A stretch of 64,000 bases of DNA from CAYMPH01 sp964392365 (GTDB taxonomy: Bacteria; Spirochaetota; UBA4802; UBA5550). The DNA is taken from the NCBI GenBank assembly GCA_964392365.1, contig CAYMPH010000005.1, positions 207,423 to 271,422 of the forward strand, written 5' to 3'. Position 1 is the stretch's first letter; the number at the start of each line of letters is the position of its first letter. This document shows, in pieces, positions 34,396 through 43,284 of the stretch. The translations under genes and the position numbers were made by a program. The notes below the pieces were generated by a model. That model was given only the letters and a program-made list of their open reading frames with translations, did no database searches and was not told where the DNA came from.

Positions 34396-34738
34396 AAGGC
34401 ATCCTCCATTAGATAAATAAACTTACAACTGAATTAAATATATAGATAAACGTTTCATGAAAAATTATTGAATTTAATTTTAAAAATATGGTATGTTATA
34501 TACAGATATAGAAGTTATGTATTGATTTTAAAAACTATAACTTATCATACTTGGTTTTTCCGCTATATTATATAGACAATAAAATCATATATAAGGTTGC
34601 AAAAAATTTTAAAAATAATTTTTTTTTTAAAACAATTATAGTAAAAGGTTTTACATAAATAACTTTGTTCATCAAAATAGAGTTTATTATTTCAATATAA
34701 GACAATTCAATAAATTGCAGGGAAAAGAGGTGAATAAA
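34396..34738. other. AT-rich intergenic region
   Basis: 343 bases between divergent genes. It contains AAGTTAT/ATAACTT inverted repeats near 34512-34543 and long A/T tracts. No ORF longer than about 20 codons with a ribosome-binding site and no terminator were seen. Promoters for both neighbours must lie here. Confidence 0.4.
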
Positions 34739-35194
34739 ATGCTTTTGAGAATAATACTACCAATCTTAGCTGCGAGTCTTACTTTTTCTTTGCATATGAT
34801 TATATCCATATTTGAAACTGTCAAGTCAATTAGCAGCCTGGATCCATCATTAAATATAAGTTACTGGGGAATATATTCATCTTCTTTAATGAATTATACA
34901 GGATTTTCTATTGCGATTGGAATACTATTATTAACCTATGCAGCGCTAAAATATATACAAATTGGAAAAGCAGGCAAGCGCATTATATTAACCGGAATAA
35001 TAATATCGTGTATTCTTTTTTTAATTCTAAGTTTTTCTTTTGGTTTTTATACGGTTTCAATAGAAGAATTTTATATAAATAAAATCGGCTGGTTTGTTGT
35101 ATCAGTAAAAAAAATGCTGATCCTGCCTGTCACTATTATATCATTTATTCCAGGATATATATACATTATTGCCAAAACAAAAAAAATGAAATAA
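34739..35194 (+). CDS. Small four-helix membrane protein, unknown
   Basis: 151 residues with four hydrophobic segments (about 5-25, 45-70, 80-105, 125-145) and little else. Not recognised. The ATG at 34739 is chosen because AGAGGTG sits 7 bases upstream; the TTG at 34715 has none. Basic C-terminus (KTKKMK) suggests it faces the cytoplasm. No neighbours on the same strand within 200 bases. Confidence 0.55.
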   Translation: MLLRIILPILAASLTFSLHMIISIFETVKSISSLDPSLNISYWGIYSSSLMNYTGFSIAIGILLLTYAALKYIQIGKAGKRIILTGIIISCILFLILSFSFGFYTVSIEEFYINKIGWFVVSVKKMLILPVTIISFIPGYIYIIAKTKKMK

Positions 35195-35396
35195 TAAACT
35201 GGAAATAAAAAATATATCATTAAAAGTTTTTTTTGTTAAGAAAAAATCTATTAAACTTATCCTGTTATATATCAATAAAAATTTTACACAATTAATATTA
35301 AGTTTTCTGTTTTTAAAAAAATAAGTTTGATAAAATAACCTGCTATTTTACTTTAAGATATTATTACTTTCAGATTATACTTCCCGGGATTATTGA

Positions 35397-36491
35397 ATGA
35401 TTAATCAGATTAGAACACTGTCAGATAAAACGCAGTTTGAAAAAGTTTTTAATAAATTTTTCATCAACAGCAGTCTATCTCTGAATTTGAAAGATAGAAC
35501 TGTAAATGCAAAATTCATAGGCTATTCAGATGAAAAAGCCGGATTTAGAATTTCTGAAATAAAAAATGTTCCAGATGACTGCGTTATAGAATTTAAAAAC
35601 GAATTTTATACAATCTATTTGAATCTTAGATTTATTGAAAAACAGGAAGATGATGTTTTTATTTTTATACCATTAAAATTCCAGTTTTTAAGCCAGATCC
35701 GCTCAGAAGAAAGAATTTCTGCAGATGAAGACGGAGGGAAAAAACTTGTTTTTGTAACAAATGTTATTTCAGATTTTTTAATTAATAATATTTTAACCCA
35801 AAGACTCCAGGTTGTTGATAAAATAAAAGAAATAATTCTTTCGGATATGGAAAAAGCATTTGAATCATTGAAAGTTTACTTTATCAATGAAGGAACAACT
35901 GATTCAAGAATGAAATTTTTTGTAAGAGAAAAAGTTCCTTTATTTATTTCTGACATCAATACTCCTGTATCTGCAAAAAATAAAGAGATATTTCAGGATT
36001 ATTTAAAAAATATATACGCATCTGATTTCACAATGAAACATAAAAAATTTATTTCTGAAATTTCTGTTCCGTTTCTTTACCAGACAAAACTGCCATACGG
36101 CTATATACAGATAAACAGCACTACACCGATGCCGGAAATCACGTTTAACAGCATAAAAAAATATTCCATTCAGATTGATGAAATGTTTAAAAAGGCTAAT
36201 ATCTTTTCTAAAGCTGATGAACAATTTATAGTTAACAATTTTTCAAAACAGGGTTTCGGAATAGTTTTCAGCGAAAAAAAATATATTAGATATTTCAAGG
36301 AAAACAGCACTGTTTATCTTGAAATGAATTTTCCTGATCAGAAAAAAGCATCAATACTCGCTGCAGTAAAACATATTTCTTACACAAGCAAACATATTGC
36401 TATCGGCTTCATAATCAATGAAATTGACGCCCTTAGTGAAGTAAATTACGATAACTTTCTTGAATCCCTTACTCAAAATAAAATTGAATAA
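35397..36491 (+). CDS. PilZ-like protein, possibly DUF1577 family
   Basis: 364 residues. Not firmly recognised. The N-terminal ~110 residues (LKDRTVNAKFIGYSDEKAGFRI, then YLNLRFIEKQEDD, then RSEERISADEDGG near the hinge) resemble a YcgR-N/PilZ-N arrangement. The C-terminal ~90 residues (NNFSKQGFGIVFSEKKYIRYFKENSTVYLEMNFPDQKKASILAAVKHIS) have the outline of a PilZ beta-barrel, which binds c-di-GMP in other proteins. The length and layout fit DUF1577 of Leptospira. No clear RxxxR or DxSxxG c-di-GMP motif is seen, so binding is uncertain. Cytoplasmic. Confidence 0.5.
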   Translation: MINQIRTLSDKTQFEKVFNKFFINSSLSLNLKDRTVNAKFIGYSDEKAGFRISEIKNVPDDCVIEFKNEFYTIYLNLRFIEKQEDDVFIFIPLKFQFLSQIRSEERISADEDGGKKLVFVTNVISDFLINNILTQRLQVVDKIKEIILSDMEKAFESLKVYFINEGTTDSRMKFFVREKVPLFISDINTPVSAKNKEIFQDYLKNIYASDFTMKHKKFISEISVPFLYQTKLPYGYIQINSTTPMPEITFNSIKKYSIQIDEMFKKANIFSKADEQFIVNNFSKQGFGIVFSEKKYIRYFKENSTVYLEMNFPDQKKASILAAVKHISYTSKHIAIGFIINEIDALSEVNYDNFLESLTQNKIE

Positions 36492-36507
36492 AAAAATTAT
36501 AATAAAA

Positions 36508-36536
36508 TAAAAACCCGGCTTCCGCCGGGTTTTTTG
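36508..36536 (+). terminator. Rho-independent terminator
   Basis: AAAACCCGGC, loop TTCC, GCCGGGTTTTTT. Strong hairpin with a T-run just after the 35397 gene; the A-run on its left would also serve the opposite strand, where ahcY ends about 110 bases away. Confidence 0.9.
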
Positions 36537-36551
36537 TAAATTTTAAATTAA

Positions 36552-36640
36552 CTCTCCCTTACGTCCACTTTGATAAGAAGAGAGACCAAATCTTCTAATC
36601 TCCCCATTAACAAAGGGAAGATGCCCGCATGGCAGATGGG
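36552..36640. repeat. Dispersed CTCCC-type intergenic repeat
   Basis: CTCTCCCTT.., TCTCCCC..AAAGGGAAG and GATGGGG mark a degenerate repeat of the CTCCCCCTT/AAGGGGGAG kind also seen at 215-251 and 61302-61323. It lies between the terminator and the ahcY stop and is non-coding. Confidence 0.4.
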
Positions 36641-36646
36641 GTCATT

Positions 36647-38083
36647 TTAATATCTGTAAGTATCAGGCTTGTACGGCCCTTCAATTGGGACATTAAGATA
36701 ATCGGACTGCTCTTTTGTAAGCTTAGTCATTTTTACGCCAAGTTTTTCAAGATGAAGTCTTGCAACTTCTTCATCCAGTCTTTTTGGAAGTGTAAAAACT
36801 TTTATATCGTGCTTATTCTGAGCAAGTTCAATCTGAGCAAGAGACTGATTAGTAAAACTGTTGCTCATTACAAAACTTGGATGTCCTGTTGCGCAGCCGA
36901 GATTAACAAGTCTGCCCTCTGCAAGAACAATAATAGATTTACCTGATTTCAAAGTCCATTTATCAACCTGAGGTTTAATAGTATCTTTCTTACAGTCTTT
37001 ATTACCTTCAAGATAATGCATTGCAATCTCGCTGTCAAAGTGTCCGATGTTGCATACAATCGCGCCATCTTTCATCTTTTCCATATGAGCTCCGCTTATT
37101 ACTTCCATGTTGCCTGTAGCTGTTACAAAAATATCTGCATCCTTAACTGCTTCTTCCATGGTTGTAACTTCGTATCCTTCCATTGCAGCCTGAAGAGCAC
37201 ATATTGGATCTATTTCTGTAACTTTTACTCTTGCACCGAAAAACTTCATGGACTGCGCGCATCCCTTACCGACATCGCCGAAACCGCAAACTACAACAAT
37301 CTTGCCGGCAATCATGATATCTGTTGCTCTTTTGATTCCATCTGCAAGAGACTCTCTGCATCCGTAAAGATTATCAAATTTTGATTTTGTTACTGAATCA
37401 TTTACATTGATTGCAGGGAAAAGAAGCTCTCCGGCTTTTTCCATCTGATAAAGTCTGTGAACACCGGTAGTAGTTTCTTCAGAAACTCCTCTGATTGCTT
37501 TTACAGATTCGTTCCATTTTTTTGGAGTATTCTGAACGCTGTGCTTAACGCGTTCCATTATTACTTCCATTTCTTTATGATCATATTTTTTATCAAGGAT
37601 AGATGCATCCTTCTCGGCTTTTACACACTGATGAATGTAAAGAGTTGCGTCACCGCCGTCATCAACAAGAAGATTAGGTCCTGTTCCATCAGGCCAAGTC
37701 AGAGCCTGCTCTGTACACCACCAGTACTCCTCAAGGGATTCGCCTTTCCATGCAAATACAGGAATTCCGGCTTTAGCAATTGCAGCAGCAGCGTGATCCT
37801 GTGTAGAAAAAATATTACACGATGCCCATCTCACATCCGCTCCGATCGCTGTTAAAGTTTCGATAAGAACAGCTGTCTGAATTGTCATGTGAAGACTTCC
37901 TGCAACCTTTAAACCCTTAAGAGGTTTATCTTTCCCATATTTCTCTCTAATCGCCATAAGACCGGGCATTTCTGCTTCAGCTAGAAATATTTCTTTTCTT
38001 CCCCATTCTGCAAGAGACATATCAGCTACTTTGTGCTGCATTTTTAAATCAAGTTCCATAAATTTTTCAGCCACTTTATTCAT
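36647..38083 (-). CDS. ahcY: Adenosylhomocysteinase
   Basis: 478 residues. Splits S-adenosylhomocysteine to adenosine and homocysteine, clearing the product inhibitor of methyltransferases. Signatures: DDGGDATLYIHQ, NVNDSVTKSKFDNLYGCRESLADGIKRATD, the NAD loop VVCGFGDVGKGCAQ, and the family C-terminus KPDTYRY. Cytoplasmic tetramer with tightly bound NAD. Starts 48 bases after the SahR-like regulator on the same strand with AAGGAG upstream, so both are read from the promoter at 39073-39101. No SAH riboswitch seen. Confidence 0.96.
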   Translation of the reverse strand: MNKVAEKFMELDLKMQHKVADMSLAEWGRKEIFLAEAEMPGLMAIREKYGKDKPLKGLKVAGSLHMTIQTAVLIETLTAIGADVRWASCNIFSTQDHAAAAIAKAGIPVFAWKGESLEEYWWCTEQALTWPDGTGPNLLVDDGGDATLYIHQCVKAEKDASILDKKYDHKEMEVIMERVKHSVQNTPKKWNESVKAIRGVSEETTTGVHRLYQMEKAGELLFPAINVNDSVTKSKFDNLYGCRESLADGIKRATDIMIAGKIVVVCGFGDVGKGCAQSMKFFGARVKVTEIDPICALQAAMEGYEVTTMEEAVKDADIFVTATGNMEVISGAHMEKMKDGAIVCNIGHFDSEIAMHYLEGNKDCKKDTIKPQVDKWTLKSGKSIIVLAEGRLVNLGCATGHPSFVMSNSFTNQSLAQIELAQNKHDIKVFTLPKRLDEEVARLHLEKLGVKMTKLTKEQSDYLNVPIEGPYKPDTYRY

Positions 38084-38131
38084 TTAAATTCTCCTTAAAT
38101 AATATATCTTATAAACCAGAAAAAGTTTTCA

Positions 38132-39046
38132 TCAATCTTTAACTGAAACAAACAGATTGATTTTCAAACCTCTTTCCGCGTTAAAAGTTTCTTTTTTAAC
38201 AGATGAAAATCCTGTCTTTTTAAGCATCCGTATCATTTCTTCAGATGAAAGACCCAGCCACCTGTGACCGTACTCAGTCCGCATTTCCTCAACCTTGTGT
38301 TTTTCAAGCTCTGTAATTACAAGCGTTCCGCCTTTTTTGAGCACCCTCGATGTTTCCGAAATAACTTCATCCGGATGCTGCAGATAATGAAGTACCATAT
38401 TGATTACAGCACAATCAGTTTCGTTATCCCTCATAGGAAGATGCTCGATGCTTCCGATTCTAAAATCAATTTTACCGTTCATGACGGCAAATCTTTCTCT
38501 TGCTTCATCAAGCATTCCAGGTGACTTATCAATACCAATCACTTTTCCAGCTTTTTCTGATAGATACGGAACGAGATCTCCAGTACCGCATCCAAGGTCA
38601 GCTGCTACAGAACACACCGGCATATTCAGAACTATTTTCTCAGAAAGATTCAGATTCCCGAGAATCCCTTTTTTAATAGAAGGAAGATTGTCCGCGATAG
38701 AATCAAAATATTTTACTTTTTCCTCTGAACGCTCAATAATAACTTTTTCAAGATTATTTACATCATCAAGAAGTTCAGGATCGGATTTAACTGCTTCTAA
38801 AAGCATTTTTTTAGCTGAATGCTTATTATCATCTTCAACAGCCCTGTAAAAAACCCAGAGTCCGTCTCGCCGCGATGTCAATAATCCGCTATCAGTGAGA
38901 ATTTTCAGATGTCGCGAAATCCTCGATTGCCCCATACCCATTGCCGCAACAATTTCATTCACGTTAAGTTCGTGTTTCATAACAAGATTAAATAATCGGA
39001 GTCTTGTCTCGTCGCTCAGTGCTTTAAAATAGGTTATAAGTTTCAT
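38132..39046 (-). CDS. ArsR-type regulator fused to SAM-dependent methyltransferase domain (SahR-like)
   Basis: 304 residues. Residues 1-~95 are an ArsR winged helix (LSDETRLRLFNLVMKHELNVNEIVAAMGMGQSRISRHLKILTDSGLL). Residues ~140-300 are a class I methyltransferase fold (VAADLGCGTGDLVPYLSEKAGKVIGIDKSPGMLDEA). This architecture next to ahcY is that of SahR, a regulator known from Proteobacteria that senses S-adenosylhomocysteine. I infer the methyltransferase domain works as the SAH/SAM sensor. A perfect palindrome lies over its own -10, predicting autorepression. The transcript leader is only about 20 bases and lacks a clear ribosome-binding site. Confidence 0.85.
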   Translation of the reverse strand: MKLITYFKALSDETRLRLFNLVMKHELNVNEIVAAMGMGQSRISRHLKILTDSGLLTSRRDGLWVFYRAVEDDNKHSAKKMLLEAVKSDPELLDDVNNLEKVIIERSEEKVKYFDSIADNLPSIKKGILGNLNLSEKIVLNMPVCSVAADLGCGTGDLVPYLSEKAGKVIGIDKSPGMLDEARERFAVMNGKIDFRIGSIEHLPMRDNETDCAVINMVLHYLQHPDEVISETSRVLKKGGTLVITELEKHKVEEMRTEYGHRWLGLSSEEMIRMLKKTGFSSVKKETFNAERGLKINLFVSVKD

Positions 39047-39050
39047 ACAT

Positions 39051-39078
39051 TACTATATCAAGATATATTGATATAGTA
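39051..39078. promoter_or_regulatory. Palindromic operator of the sahR-like/ahcY operon
   Basis: TACTATATCAA (39051-39061) and TTGATATAGTA (39068-39078) are perfect 11-bp arms around GATATA. The minus-strand -10 (TACTAT) lies inside it, 5 bases before the regulator's start codon begins, so a bound dimer would block RNA polymerase. Confidence 0.8.
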
Positions 39079-39101
39079 ATAAAATAGGGTCAAATCGTCA
39101 A
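39073..39101 (-). promoter_or_regulatory. Predicted promoter of the sahR-like/ahcY operon
   Basis: -35 TTGACG (39096-39101), 17 bases, -10 TACTAT (39073-39078), all on the minus strand. The -10 overlaps the palindrome. Confidence 0.65.
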
Positions 39102-39112
39102 TAAAAAAAATG

Positions 39113-39144
39113 AAAAAGCCCGCCTTTTTTTTAAGCGGGTTTTA
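39113..39144 (-). terminator. Rho-independent terminator of the P83/100 gene
   Basis: On the minus strand AAACCCGC, an A-rich loop, GCGGGCTTTTT. It lies about 50 bases past the P83/100 stop codon. Confidence 0.8.
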
Positions 39145-39193
39145 AACAAATTCTTATTAAAATACTTTTTGAATATCGGTTAATAGTAGTTTT

Positions 39194-40942
39194 CTACGGC
39201 TTAATTACATCAATCTGCGAAAGATCGTCTTTTTTCAGAACAAGTATCTGCTTATCAACACTGTTTATATATATATAATCTTCATAAAAAGTTATAAATG
39301 TATTTTCATTTATTTCAGCTGAAGACCTTGCAGCTAATTTTAATGCAGAATCAAATCTGCCGAGAAAATATTTACCCTTATCAACCACTATTGCATAAAT
39401 AAAATTTTCCTTTATCTCAACAAAACTTCTGTAAAATACAGGATCCGTGCCGGTAATTTTCGTCTCGAGCTTGTCCTTATCAAGCAGAGTCAGATTGTAT
39501 TCATTTGAATATTCAGCCTGCTTCCGGGTAATTACAATTACACCACCTGAAAATACATCATATTTATTCCCGCCTATATTTCCAACAGGGGATCTGAAAT
39601 CAATTTTGCGCGTGGATGCATTGATCATATACATATCATTATTGTAATGACCGTTTTTCAGCCACTCATTTATTTTCATGTAGTAAAACTTTTCCCCAAG
39701 TATTTTTTTATCTTTATCTTTTTCTTTAAGTTCTTTTTCTTTTAAAGCAAGCTCTTCCTCTTTCTTATTAAGTTCCTTTTCTTTTTCAGAAACCGGATCA
39801 TCTTTTTTCTCTTTTTTTGCAATAACAGCCTCATCTTTTTTTATTTCTTTCTTTTCTTCTTTCAGTTTCTCTTCTTTTTTTGCAACTGTCTCTTCTTTTT
39901 TCTTAACAACCTCAGCTTCTTTTTTTACTGTTTCTTCTTTTTTTGCAACTGTGTCTTCTTTTTTCTTAACAACCTCAGCTTCTTTTTTTACTTCACTCTT
40001 TTCTTTTTCAGTCTTCTCTTCTTTCTTTGCAATTTCAGTTTCTTTTTTCTTCTTTTCAACAGGATCAGTTATTTTTTTAACTTCCTCTTTTTCTTTTTTT
40101 ATTTCTTCCTCTTTTTTCTTAACAGCTTCTTTCTTCTCTTCAACTTTTTTCTTTTCTTCAATGACAGCTTTTTTTTCTTCTATAATTTTTTCATCTTTTT
40201 TTGCAATTTCCTTTTTCTCTTCAGTAATTTCCTTCTTTTCCTTTTCTATCTTTTTTTCTTTAATTTCAGTTAAATCTTTTCTTTCCTTAATTGCACTATC
40301 ATCTTTTCGTATTTCTTTTTTAATATTTTCATCAGATATAATATCCGGGTCAATTGAATCAATACTGTCTTTTGAAGCTTTTTCAGTTAATGGAATTACT
40401 ATTTTTGATTTTCCGGGCCACTCATAATATTTAACAGACATGCCTGCATTTTCAGAATTAATTTTATTCATAACTACCGGTTTATAAACAGCGGATAAAT
40501 ATTCGATATTACCTCTATAAAAAGCATTGTAATAAGTTATAAAAACCGCAAGCGCTCTTGCGCTGTTTGCTTTATAACCATACATTTTTTCAAGATAACC
40601 CTGAATAATATTCTGGACATGCCTCACATGAGTTACATTTGCTTCTTTATCTATTGAAAAAATATCTGCTGAAAATTTTTCAGGATCTTCTTTAGATATA
40701 GCTCTCACAATTGAATATTTCATATGGTATTTTGCATTCTGATTCTTTTTTAATTTATCAGCAAGCTGATATCCTATTGATATAACCTCCCTTGCAGGAT
40801 CATTTCTGATAGATTTTCCAGTATAATTCACAAATTCAACTTTTTTTGCTTTTTTAATTTCCTGAACATCAACATTAAGTGCACGGGAAGTCGCGGGAAG
40901 GATCAATAATATTCCGAAAATAACTGGAATTATTTTTTTCAT
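39194..40942 (-). CDS. P83/100 antigen family protein with Lys/Glu-rich coiled coil
   Basis: 582 residues. Signal peptide (about 1-21, LPATSRA). Residues about 22-180 match the P83/100 family of Borrelia and Treponema (FVNYTG, YYNAFYRGNIEYL, NAGMSVKYYEWPGKSKIVIPL). Residues about 185-430 are a highly charged Lys/Glu/Val coiled coil built of blocks like KKEAEVVKKKEETVAKKEE. The C-terminal ~150 residues form a beta-rich domain (ILGEKFYYMKINEWLKNGHYN..). Exported, probably periplasmic or surface-linked. In Borrelia it is an immunodominant protein of unknown function. ATG at 40942 is chosen because GGAG sits 6 bases upstream. This gene is the best phylum marker in the window. Confidence 0.85.
   Translation of the reverse strand: MKKIIPVIFGILLILPATSRALNVDVQEIKKAKKVEFVNYTGKSIRNDPAREVISIGYQLADKLKKNQNAKYHMKYSIVRAISKEDPEKFSADIFSIDKEANVTHVRHVQNIIQGYLEKMYGYKANSARALAVFITYYNAFYRGNIEYLSAVYKPVVMNKINSENAGMSVKYYEWPGKSKIVIPLTEKASKDSIDSIDPDIISDENIKKEIRKDDSAIKERKDLTEIKEKKIEKEKKEITEEKKEIAKKDEKIIEEKKAVIEEKKKVEEKKEAVKKKEEEIKKEKEEVKKITDPVEKKKKETEIAKKEEKTEKEKSEVKKEAEVVKKKEDTVAKKEETVKKEAEVVKKKEETVAKKEEKLKEEKKEIKKDEAVIAKKEKKDDPVSEKEKELNKKEEELALKEKELKEKDKDKKILGEKFYYMKINEWLKNGHYNNDMYMINASTRKIDFRSPVGNIGGNKYDVFSGGVIVITRKQAEYSNEYNLTLLDKDKLETKITGTDPVFYRSFVEIKENFIYAIVVDKGKYFLGRFDSALKLAARSSAEINENTFITFYEDYIYINSVDKQILVLKKDDLSQIDVIKP
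39879..39991 (-). repeat. 63-bp direct repeat inside the P83/100 coiled coil
   Basis: Two almost identical copies (39879-39928 and 39942-39991) at a period of 63 bases, equal to 21 codons or three heptads. They encode the KKEAEVVKKKE(E/D)TVAKKEE block. The unit can expand or contract in frame. Confidence 0.75.
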
Positions 40943-41116
40943 TGCAGTCTCCATCAATATATTTTATAATTAAGAGTCTATTTATTGTATTATGGCATAA
41001 ATACTCAATTATAAAAAATACTGCCTATATTTAATATTTGTCAAGATTTTTACTTGATGCATTTTCCGGCATTATAAACTAATATCCTCGAATAAAAAAA
41101 TAAACACGGGATAGAT

Positions 41117-42445
41117 ATGAAAATCAAATCGCTATTTTTATTTATACTATTATCACTTCTAAATCCAAATATGGTTTTTGCTGAACCATCCGCCCCAAAT
41201 CCTGATAAAATTGTCAGCGATTTATTCTCCTGGGATAAATCAAAATCTGAAAAGACTCTGGAATCATTAAAAAAAGATAAAACCCCTGAAGTAGTACCCC
41301 TGCTTGTTAATATGATTGTAAATACAAGAAGTTCAAATACAAAAAAGAAAGCTATTGAATTTTTAAAAATATTCGATACTAAAGATTACCTCCAGTACTG
41401 GCTTGAAATTCTGCAGAAATCTGAAGAAGAACAAATCAAAATATCAATAGTAAATCATCTTTCTTCAACAAACGACAGAAGGGTAATTGTGCCGATTGCG
41501 CTGGAGCTTAAAAACTCATATAGTACTATCAGAGAAGCTTCCGGCAAAGCTCTTGAAACCATCAGAGATGACAGAATATATCCTATAATTCTTGAAATGG
41601 CAGCAAGTTCAAATCAAATCATGAAAATATATGCACTTGAAGCAATGATGCACGTATATGATACTAGGCTTTATCAGACACTCGCCGACTTAACAAAAGA
41701 CCAGAATAAATCCATTAGAATATATGCTTTAAAGTGTATTTATAAAAACCAGCTGACTAATGGATTAAACCTCGTTCGAAATACTGCATTAAATGATACA
41801 AATGATGAAGTAAAAATGACTGCTATTGAAATTTTAGGAAATTTTGCCGATACTTCTTCCCTTCACATTCTCTATAAAGCTGTAGCAGATAAAAACCGCG
41901 AGATCAGAATTATATCTGTAAAATCAATAAATAAAATGCCTCCTGTAAATTCAGCTTATACAGCTCAAATATTATCATCACAGCTTCTAATAGAAAATGA
42001 TTCAGTTATAATTGATCAAATACTCGAAACCATGATAAAGCTCAATAAAGCAGGCGATACATCAAGTCTGAAAAAAATATTAACTGAAAATCCGATTGAG
42101 CAGTTTAAAAGAAAAGCCGCATATATACTCGGAATTGCAGGTGATGAAAGAGCAATCTCCATATTGATAGAATCTTTAACTGATGAAAATTTCAGGATAA
42201 GATCTGAAATTTGCAATTCCCTTGGAAATTACATAAACAATAAATCAGCCTACACTTCACTTCTGGAAATAATAATAAATGACACATCGAGATATGTTAA
42301 GCTATCAGCATTATATTCAATAAAAAAGAGCTATGATAAAAAAATTATATTAAATTTGCTTGATATTTACCAAGCTGAAAGTGATAATATATTTAAACAT
42401 ATTCTGTATATGACGATTAGAGATTACTTTGAAAAGAAAATTTAG
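41117..42445 (+). CDS. Exported HEAT-repeat protein
   Basis: 442 residues. Signal peptide about 1-22 (LLSLLNPNMVFAE). The rest is a chain of about ten helix-pair repeats of the HEAT/PBS-lyase kind (for example IREASGKALETIRDDRIYPIILEMAASSN, KMTAIEILGNFADTSSLHILYKAVADKN, KRKAAYILGIAGDERAISILIESLTDENFRIRSEICNSLG). Likely a periplasmic scaffold for protein binding. Ends 9 bases before the next gene, which is probably translated from the same mRNA. Confidence 0.78.
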   Translation: MKIKSLFLFILLSLLNPNMVFAEPSAPNPDKIVSDLFSWDKSKSEKTLESLKKDKTPEVVPLLVNMIVNTRSSNTKKKAIEFLKIFDTKDYLQYWLEILQKSEEEQIKISIVNHLSSTNDRRVIVPIALELKNSYSTIREASGKALETIRDDRIYPIILEMAASSNQIMKIYALEAMMHVYDTRLYQTLADLTKDQNKSIRIYALKCIYKNQLTNGLNLVRNTALNDTNDEVKMTAIEILGNFADTSSLHILYKAVADKNREIRIISVKSINKMPPVNSAYTAQILSSQLLIENDSVIIDQILETMIKLNKAGDTSSLKKILTENPIEQFKRKAAYILGIAGDERAISILIESLTDENFRIRSEICNSLGNYINNKSAYTSLLEIIINDTSRYVKLSALYSIKKSYDKKIILNLLDIYQAESDNIFKHILYMTIRDYFEKKI

Positions 42446-42454
42446 GGAGCTTCT

Positions 42455-43264
42455 ATGCCATTAAATCAAAGAGAGCTGGACAAACTTATTGAAAAAATAA
42501 GACAAAATTATTCTGATTACTCTCATAAATTCAGTTCCAAATGGTTTAGTATCGAAGCATTTGAATCAAGATTGAGACATGCAGTAATAAATAAAATGAA
42601 TATGGAACAATTTCTTCTGGCTGAAGTAGCCAATTTAGAAAAAATTAAAGAAACGTATGAGGCTACACAAAAAAAATCTGCGATTAAACCAAGCTTCTCT
42701 GATAAAGTTGATGAAATATTAGACGATATAAATGATTTAATAAAAAAATATCCAGGAATAAAATTTCATGAAAAAGCAGACCCTGAATTAATGAAATTCT
42801 ACGGGGCAATTAATTATTTTGCTAAAAATTATTTTTTAGTTTTCTGGGCTCTCATTAAAGACAGAAATCTCAAAGATAAGCTGATGGTTCTTGAATCCAA
42901 ATTTTTCCATAATGCAATGAATTATTCAGACAAAGAATCCAAACGGATCGAAGATCATAAATTGTTATTAAATAGAAGAGATATGCAGGAAATTGATGCA
43001 GAAAAAGATAAAAATGATATTCTTAAAGATACAGCCTTTTTACTTCATGAAATAATTAATTTTTGCGATCAGGCTATTAAGATCCGGGATGATTCTCTTG
43101 ATATGCCCATAAACTTAGATAAAATATTTACTTCTGACAAACAAAGAAAAGAAGCTGGAGAAATATTTGTTAATCTCTCAGGATATGGCGCTTTATTAAA
43201 AGTTAAAGAACTTGCAGAAAATATCATTACAGATTTCAGGCTTGGAGCTTTTAAAAAGAAATAA
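42455..43264 (+). CDS. Helical hypothetical protein
   Basis: 269 residues. Not recognised. Strongly helical and charged, no signal peptide or membrane segment; no catalytic motif seen. Two long helical stretches (about 60-95 and 150-215). It follows the HEAT-repeat gene by 9 bases with GGGAGC upstream, so the two form a pair. Because that protein is exported and this one is not, a shared task is uncertain. Confidence 0.6.
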   Translation: MPLNQRELDKLIEKIRQNYSDYSHKFSSKWFSIEAFESRLRHAVINKMNMEQFLLAEVANLEKIKETYEATQKKSAIKPSFSDKVDEILDDINDLIKKYPGIKFHEKADPELMKFYGAINYFAKNYFLVFWALIKDRNLKDKLMVLESKFFHNAMNYSDKESKRIEDHKLLLNRRDMQEIDAEKDKNDILKDTAFLLHEIINFCDQAIKIRDDSLDMPINLDKIFTSDKQRKEAGEIFVNLSGYGALLKVKELAENIITDFRLGAFKKK

Positions 43265-43284
43265 ACCGGTTTAACATAAAGATT

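Noticed and set aside
38084..38131. SAH or SAM riboswitch before ahcY
   Set aside because: The gap is 48 bases and has no suitable structure; control is better explained by the palindrome upstream of the regulator.
38400..38849. 149-codon frame opposite the SahR-like gene
   Set aside because: It overlaps a clearly coding gene completely and shows Ser-rich shadow composition.
39951..40427. 158-codon Ser/Phe-rich open frame on the plus strand
   Set aside because: It is the mirror of the Lys/Glu-rich P83/100 coiled coil: AAA/GAA codons read backwards give TTT/TTC. No ribosome-binding site and no natural protein composition.
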